Positions 59,565-64,000 of a DNA stretch of 64,000 bases are shown in pieces (within the stretch, counting starts at the first letter, position 1; every line of letters starts with the position of its first letter). The DNA is taken from positions 1,798,001 through 1,862,000 of the forward strand of contig NZ_CP178861.1 of NCBI RefSeq assembly GCF_047344985.1, written 5' to 3'. Under the pieces are notes generated by a model. That model saw only the letters and a list, made by a program, of their open reading frames with translations, was not told the origin of the DNA and ran no database searches. The position numbers and the translations under genes are program-made. The stretch is from Bdellovibrio sp047344985 (GTDB lineage: Bacteria > Bdellovibrionota > Bdellovibrionia > Bdellovibrionales > Bdellovibrionaceae).

Positions 59565-60227
59565 ATGGATTTCGTCGAGATTGGCGCCAAGATTGGCATT
59601 TATTTTATTCCGTTTCTTTTTGCACTCTGTTTCCATGAGTACGCTCACGGTTGGGTGGCGCGTCGTCGCGGTGACAACACGGCGGAGGTGATGGGACGTC
59701 TGACGATGAACCCTCTCGCGCACATGGATATGATCGGAACATTGATTCTTCCGATCGTTTCTATCGTTTTGGCAACACCGATCTTTTTTGGTTGGGCAAA
59801 ACCAGTTCCGGTCAATACCCGCAATTTAAAAAATCCAAGAGTGGATATGTTTTGGATCGCGCTCGCGGGTCCTCTTTCAAATATTCTTTTGGCGATTATC
59901 GGTTCGATTTTGATCGCGGTTGTAGCGAAATATTTTATCGCTCTTAGTTATGCAGGCGGTCTGATTGAAATCCTTAAGACATTTATCATCACGAATTTGT
60001 TCTTAGCGGTTTTCAATATCTTGCCTCTTCATCCTTTGGATGGCGGAAAAGTTTTGGCGCGTTTTTTACCGGCACAGCTCAACTACAAATTAGAACAGAA
60101 CGAACACATCACAAGCATGATTTTGATGGCTCTGGTTTTAACAGGAGCTTTGCGCGTTCTCGCGGTCCCAGTAATCTGGGGTTATAACAATCTTGTGACC
60201 TTGGCTTTGGGAGGCTTTGGAATATGA
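59565..60227 (+). CDS. Site-2 protease family (peptidase M50) membrane protein
   Basis: A 220-residue multi-span protein. The zinc site HEYAH (24-28, in LCFHEYAHGW) lies in the first membrane helix and the third ligand Asp159 in PLHPLDGGKVLAR, both typical of short S2P-like proteases that lack PDZ domains. Substrate unknown. It overlaps trpS by four bases (ATGA); the order M50-trpS-scpA-scpB is common in deltaproteobacterial and firmicute relatives and appears conserved here. Confidence 0.9.
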   Translation: MDFVEIGAKIGIYFIPFLFALCFHEYAHGWVARRRGDNTAEVMGRLTMNPLAHMDMIGTLILPIVSIVLATPIFFGWAKPVPVNTRNLKNPRVDMFWIALAGPLSNILLAIIGSILIAVVAKYFIALSYAGGLIEILKTFIITNLFLAVFNILPLHPLDGGKVLARFLPAQLNYKLEQNEHITSMILMALVLTGALRVLAVPVIWGYNNLVTLALGGFGI

Positions 60228-61246
60228 GTTCTGAAGCTAACGGAGTCGTTCAAGCCCCTGCAAAAAAATTAAGAGTTATGTCCGGAATGCGCGTCACAGG
60301 ACGCTTGCATATCGGTCACTACTGGGGTGCTCTGCAAAACTGGGTGAAGCTTCAAGATGAGTATGAATGCTTCTTTGGGGCGATGGACTGGCATGGGATG
60401 ACCACGGCCTACAAATCACCGAAAGAAATTGCTCCGTGGACGCGCGAGATGATTGCCGAATTCCTGGCGTGGGGAGTAGATCCAGAAAAAGTGACTTTGT
60501 TTATTCAAAGCCGCATTCCTGAGCATATTGAACTTTTCATGATCTTCGCAAATCTCACTCCAATGGGTTGGCTTGAACGTGTGAACACGTGGAAAGACGC
60601 CGTTGAAGAAATGAAGGCGAATGACACGCACAACTTGGGTCGCTTCGCGTATCCGGTTTTGCAAGCCGCCGATATCGCGATTTACCGTGCGCACAAAGTT
60701 CCGGTGGGAGCCGATCAGATTTCTCACTTGGAAATTTCTCGTGAGATCGTTCGTCGCTTTAACAATTTATATAAAGCAAAACTTCCGGAGATGAGTCATC
60801 TCCTCACGGAAATTCCTCTGGTTCCTGGGCTTGACGGCAGAAAGATGTCGAAGTCTTATGGCAACACTTTGTATCTCACAGAGGATTCTGAAAAAGATCT
60901 GAAGAAAAAAGTAAATATGATGGTCACTGATCCAGCCCGCGTTCGTCGTGAGGATGTCGGTGAGCCAACAAAATGTTCTGTCTATGGCTATCACAAACTG
61001 TATTCTTCTGCAGAAGATCTACAGTGGGTGGAGGCTGGATGTCGCTCCGCAGGAATCGGTTGTGGGGACTGCAAAGGACGTTTGGCGGCGAATATCGAAA
61101 AGATTTCGTTAGAGCCTCGAGAAAAGAAAAAAGAGTTGTTGAATAATCCAGGTCGCCTTGATTCAATCATCGACGCTGGATGCGACAAAGCGCGCAAGGA
61201 AGCCCAAAAAACTTTGGAAATCGTGCGCTCAAGTATGAAATGGTAA
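60224..61246 (+). CDS. trpS: Tryptophanyl-tRNA synthetase
   Basis: Class I synthetase that charges tRNA-Trp. 340 residues: VTGRLHIGHYWGALQNW contains the HIGH motif, the second signature is KMSKSYGN, and GADQISHLEISREIVRRFN lines the active site. A C-terminal segment with CGDCKGRLAANIEK (and an upstream Cys) is present, as in many bacterial TrpS. Overlaps the M50 gene and precedes scpA by 16 bases. Confidence 0.95.
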   Translation: MSSEANGVVQAPAKKLRVMSGMRVTGRLHIGHYWGALQNWVKLQDEYECFFGAMDWHGMTTAYKSPKEIAPWTREMIAEFLAWGVDPEKVTLFIQSRIPEHIELFMIFANLTPMGWLERVNTWKDAVEEMKANDTHNLGRFAYPVLQAADIAIYRAHKVPVGADQISHLEISREIVRRFNNLYKAKLPEMSHLLTEIPLVPGLDGRKMSKSYGNTLYLTEDSEKDLKKKVNMMVTDPARVRREDVGEPTKCSVYGYHKLYSSAEDLQWVEAGCRSAGIGCGDCKGRLAANIEKISLEPREKKKELLNNPGRLDSIIDAGCDKARKEAQKTLEIVRSSMKW

Positions 61247-61262
61247 GAGGGGACCATCTTTC

Positions 61263-62309
61263 ATGAGTATTACAGTTCAGTTGCCTAAATTTGAAGGACC
61301 TCTGGGGCTTCTTCTTTACCTTATCCGTAAAGAAGAAATGGATATCATGGATATTAAAGTTCATGAGATCACCAAGCAGTACCTTGAATACATCAAGTTG
61401 ATGAAAGAATTGGATCTGGAAGTAGCTGGCGAGTTTGTCGCTATGGCTTCGACATTGATTCAAATCAAATCCCGCATGCTTCTTCCTCAGTACGATGAAA
61501 ACGGGGAAGTGATCGAGCAAGAAGATCCGCGCAAAGAACTTGTGCAAAAACTTCTTGAGTATCAAAAATATCAAGAAGCTTCAAAACTCCTTTATGACCG
61601 TCCTTTGGTGGGTCGTGATGTGTGGCTTCGCGGAACTCGCGAATCTTTGGATCAAAAAGAAGAAGAAATTATTCTTGAAGAGAACGCTTTGTTCTCTTTG
61701 ATTTCGACATACAGAAAAATGCTTCGCTCGGTGAAAAAGAAAATTCACCAAGTGGCAGCGAAAGCTCAATCTATCTCTAGTCGTGTTCTGGAGATCAAAG
61801 ATCGTTTGATCGTAGGTCAAAAAGTCACATTGATGGAACTTGTGAATGCGACGGAAGATCGCGCGCGCCAAGCTCTGATCACGTTCTTGTCTTTGCTTGA
61901 ACTTGGTAAAATGGGTTTTGTCAGCCTTTATCAGTCTGAAGTTTATTCAGACATCTGGATTGATACAAAAAAGCCGATTGAAACAGACGTCTTGTCTCGC
62001 GTGGAAGAATACGACTCCATGAGAGCCGACGAAGTGGCTGCCAAGATGATGGAAGAATCCAAGAAGATTGATCCAACAGAAGATCTTCTGGCGGATGCGG
62101 CGGACGCCGGCAGAGCGGAGGGCCAGGGGCCCGAAGCTGAAGCAGAATTTGAATTCGCAGAATCTCCGCAAATGTCCATGAACCTCGATTTTGTCGAAGG
62201 GGACGGACAAGAGGTTTCTCTTGAAGAAGCCAGCCAAGACATCGCAAGCGATGAAGAAATCTTGGCGATGGAAAATGAATTATTTAAAGATGATGTTTCA
62301 GAAGTTTAG
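61263..62309 (+). CDS. scpA: Segregation and condensation protein A
   Basis: Kleisin partner of SMC in chromosome condensation. The 348-residue sequence starts PKFEGPLGLLLYLIRKEEMD and continues MDIKVHEITKQYLEYI, KSRMLLPQ (standard ScpA). It ends with a winged-helix segment (VTLMELVNATEDRARQALIT) and then a C-terminal tail of about 100 residues that is very acidic (ADAADAGRAEGQ through VSLEEASQDIASDEE). The usual ScpA is about 250 residues; the acidic extension is therefore extra. The 23-base stretch at 62097-62119 in this tail is nearly repeated in scpB. Confidence 0.93.
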   Translation: MSITVQLPKFEGPLGLLLYLIRKEEMDIMDIKVHEITKQYLEYIKLMKELDLEVAGEFVAMASTLIQIKSRMLLPQYDENGEVIEQEDPRKELVQKLLEYQKYQEASKLLYDRPLVGRDVWLRGTRESLDQKEEEIILEENALFSLISTYRKMLRSVKKKIHQVAAKAQSISSRVLEIKDRLIVGQKVTLMELVNATEDRARQALITFLSLLELGKMGFVSLYQSEVYSDIWIDTKKPIETDVLSRVEEYDSMRADEVAAKMMEESKKIDPTEDLLADAADAGRAEGQGPEAEAEFEFAESPQMSMNLDFVEGDGQEVSLEEASQDIASDEEILAMENELFKDDVSEV

Positions 62310-62394
62310 AGGAAATCATGGCTAGAAAACGCAAAAAAAACGAAGAAGTTCAGTCCGAAGTTGAAGTTCTAGCGGCGGAAGCCGGCAGAGCGGA
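62097..62394 (+). repeat. 23-bp GC-rich direct repeat shared by scpA tail and scpB head
   Basis: 62097-62119 and 62372-62394 agree at 22 of 23 bases (GCGGCGGAnGCCGGCAGAGC core), in the same reading frame, giving AADAGRAE in ScpA and AAEAGRAE in ScpB. Both copies lie in otherwise A+G-rich acidic coding DNA, so the GC-rich block stands out. Confidence 0.7.
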
Positions 62395-63853
62395 ATCGTC
62401 GAATGACGGTGTAACTGAAGTAGAAACCGACTTTGAAGCCTCTGAAGAATCTTCTGAAGAGATGTCCTCTGAATTAGACGGTATTGAATCCGACGCCTCT
62501 GTCTTTCTTCAAGAGGAAGAAGAGTCGGAAGGTTTCCTGCCTGAAGCAAGCGAGGAAGACGTTGAAGAAATGGAAATGTCTTCTGAAGACGAAGTGTCTG
62601 TGGAAGGCACGGAGCTTGATAATTTTGATTCTGCAGAAATTGAAGAAATTGAATTCGTTGAAGAAGAGCGCCTTGAAAGTATCGTTGAGAGCGTTCTTTT
62701 TGCCAGTGATCGTCCTGTAAGCTTGGCGTCTTTGAAACTTCTTTTCAAAGGTACAAACATTAAAGGCGATAAAATCCGCAGAGCTCTTGACCAATTGGCG
62801 GTGGAATACGCGGGTGGACGCCGTGGTGTGACTTTGGAAGAAGTTCCAGGTGGCTATCAATTGCGCACGAAAATCGACAATATGGATTTCCTCAAGCGCA
62901 CATTGAAAACTCGTCAGTTCAAACTTTCAGGTCCTGCTTTGGAAGTTCTTTCTATCGTGGCTTACAAACAACCGACTGTGAAAGCCGAAGTGGATGAAAT
63001 CCGCGGTGTGGAATCAGGTCACTTGTTGCGTGCGTTGATGGAAAAGAACTTGGTTTCTTTCGAAGGAAAATCAGAGCTTCCAGGTCGTCCAATGCAATAC
63101 GGTACGACTAAAAAGTTCCTAGAGATCTTTGGTTTAAGAAGTTTGAAAGAGCTTCCAACGTTGTCACAAATCGACGAACTTCTTCCAGAAGGTATCGACG
63201 AACAACAAGCCGAAGAAAAACCGACTTTGGCAACAATCACAGATTCAATGTCAGAAACTTTCGTAGGTTCTTACTCTCAAGGAGAAGAAGAGCTTATGAA
63301 GATTCAAGAACAGCTTGAAGATATCGCTACAACGACAAATTTCTTTGAAGAAGAAAAACGTCGTCAAGCTGAGAAGCGCGATCAAGACCGTGCGCAAACC
63401 ATCCGTGATGCATTGGCCTTCGGTGAGCCGGTGTCGACTCGCGATGCAAACTGGTTGAAAAAATATGACGAAGCTTTGGCGGCAGGAACATCTCTTGTTG
63501 CGATTGCGGCCGAGAAAAAAGCGGCCTTCATGAAAAAACCAATGTCAGAAACTGACGGTTCCGTTGAAGAAGGTTCTTTAGAGGAATCTGAAATGATGAT
63601 GGACGAAGTTTCTGAAGAAAATTCTATGGAAGAAATGGAATCCATGGAAATGGCTGAATCCGAAGAAGGGGACGAAGAATCTTCTGAAGAAATGATGGAA
63701 GCTGTTGAAGCTTTCGAAAACGATGAAGATTTGGATGAGGCTTCTGACGATCAACTTTTCGCAGATAGCGATGACGAGTCTTCTGAAGACGAAGAATTGC
63801 CGTTCCTAGGCGAAGCGGATGATATTGATGAAGAAGGCGAAGCCTCTGTTTAA
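62318..63853 (+). CDS. scpB: Segregation and condensation protein B with long acidic extensions
   Basis: ScpB binds ScpA and regulates SMC. The winged-helix core lies at about residues 118-280 (LESIVESVLFASDRPVSLAS, AVEYAGGRRGVTLEEVPGGY, LSIVAYKQPTVKAEVDEIRG and RPMQYGTTKKFLEIFGL). The protein is 511 residues, against about 190-250 in most bacteria. The extra mass is an acidic N-terminus (about 1-115) and an acidic C-terminus (about 400-511) full of Glu, Ser, Met and Asp repeats (such as SSEEMMEAVEAFEND), plus a coiled-coil segment (FFEEEKRRQAEKRDQDR). It ends inside the start of the next gene. Confidence 0.92.
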   Translation: MARKRKKNEEVQSEVEVLAAEAGRAESSNDGVTEVETDFEASEESSEEMSSELDGIESDASVFLQEEEESEGFLPEASEEDVEEMEMSSEDEVSVEGTELDNFDSAEIEEIEFVEEERLESIVESVLFASDRPVSLASLKLLFKGTNIKGDKIRRALDQLAVEYAGGRRGVTLEEVPGGYQLRTKIDNMDFLKRTLKTRQFKLSGPALEVLSIVAYKQPTVKAEVDEIRGVESGHLLRALMEKNLVSFEGKSELPGRPMQYGTTKKFLEIFGLRSLKELPTLSQIDELLPEGIDEQQAEEKPTLATITDSMSETFVGSYSQGEEELMKIQEQLEDIATTTNFFEEEKRRQAEKRDQDRAQTIRDALAFGEPVSTRDANWLKKYDEALAAGTSLVAIAAEKKAAFMKKPMSETDGSVEEGSLEESEMMMDEVSEENSMEEMESMEMAESEEGDEESSEEMMEAVEAFENDEDLDEASDDQLFADSDDESSEDEELPFLGEADDIDEEGEASV

Positions 63854-64000
63854 GGCTCTGCTGAGCCTGTGGATAGTTTATAATATATTGACCATGTTGG
63901 TGATGCCCAATGTAGCTGCCTACTTTGGGCGGGTCACATCCCGATTCCTCACTCCGTATGCCAATACAGTGGGGCTCAACGCGAGCTGGAACTTTTTTTC
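63828..64000 (+). CDS. Start of a membrane-protein gene (3' end outside the window)
   Basis: An open frame of 57 codons begins at the ATG 63828 inside scpB (26-base overlap) and runs without stop to the window edge. It reads MKKAKPLFKALLSLWIVYNI then a hydrophobic stretch (LTMLVMPNVAAYFG) and GLNASWNFF at the edge. The Lys-rich start and membrane segment support a real gene, translated by coupling to scpB. The pattern N-x-(S/T)WNFF is seen in multi-span bacterial proteins of unknown function; I cannot name it. Confidence 0.7.
   Translation, partial: MKKAKPLFKALLSLWIVYNILTMLVMPNVAAYFGRVTSRFLTPYANTVGLNASWNFF

Noticed and set aside
1..64000. CRISPR arrays, tRNA or rRNA genes, prophage or restriction/defence islands
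   Set aside because: No regularly spaced repeats, cloverleaf-like or rRNA-like segments, phage structural genes or known defence genes were recognised; the only nuclease of mobile type is the single HNH gene.

Overview
The window reads as a chromosomal segment of a predatory deltaproteobacterium-type organism, most likely a Bdellovibrio species. It is gene-dense with medium G+C. It is rich in short secreted proteins, outer-membrane proteins and a secreted protease, and its genes are tightly packed with 1-26 nt overlaps. It encodes a cyclic-nucleotide-binding/EAL fusion with the same architecture as the cAMP-sensing c-di-GMP phosphodiesterase Bd1971 of B. bacteriovorus. Species assignment is inference; no rRNA, tRNA, CRISPR array, prophage or complete insertion sequence was seen.

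Layout. (1) 1-6500, plus strand: end of tilS, ftsH, then the c-di-AMP/peptidoglycan-precursor module cdaA-ybbR-glmM, followed by pdxJ and tsaE. (2) 6534-10947, minus strand: a secreted thermonuclease, a small secreted protein, a secreted protein that I read as a protein-arginine deiminase (PAD) family member, and a modular acidic/proline-rich protein. (3) 11113-19005, plus strand: a tRNA/RNA-maintenance block (cysteine desulfurase, mnmA, mtaB, rnc, era, der) ending in a sodium symporter-family protein. (4) 19078-20529, minus: a beta-barrel protein and a glutathione-peroxidase-like protein. (5) 20694-26738, plus: a Rossmann-like protein, purB, and a peptidoglycan-recycling set (LD-carboxypeptidase, SxxK serine hydrolase, Mpl). 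(6) 27008-32280, plus: four exported proteins carrying haem-c motifs, atypical lipoboxes and a twin-arginine signal, which resemble a rearranged DUF1592/DUF1588/DUF1595 plus DUF1501 system. (7) 32364-33896: an isolated HNH endonuclease and a nearly gene-free stretch. (8) 33897-43498: mutS, glnD and small secreted or metal-binding proteins, SufE and a trypsin-like protease. (9) 43631-51279: a CoA-transferase family enzyme, YebC, a ferritin-like DUF455 protein and a TolC/adaptor/MacB export operon. (10) 51321-59251, minus: LpxR, a pseudouridine synthase, QueD, an SDR, the cNMP-EAL phosphodiesterase, a peptide-binding protein and an acyl-CoA dehydrogenase with a large inverted repeat in its leader. 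(11) 59565-64000, plus: site-2 protease, trpS, scpA, scpB and the start of a membrane-protein gene cut by the window edge.

How the parts relate. Much of the window serves the cell envelope: c-di-AMP/GlmM supply, muropeptide recycling, lipid A deacylation and an ABC export system. This fits a predator that remodels its own wall and its prey's. The least ordinary items are the PAD-like protein (7780-9441), the four-gene exported haem-c/DUF1501-like locus (27008-32280), the adaptor without an alpha-helical hairpin (48397-49266), the inverted-repeat leader (59271-59392), and a small family of terminator hairpins of the form AAAAGGTAC-N3-GTACCTTTT.
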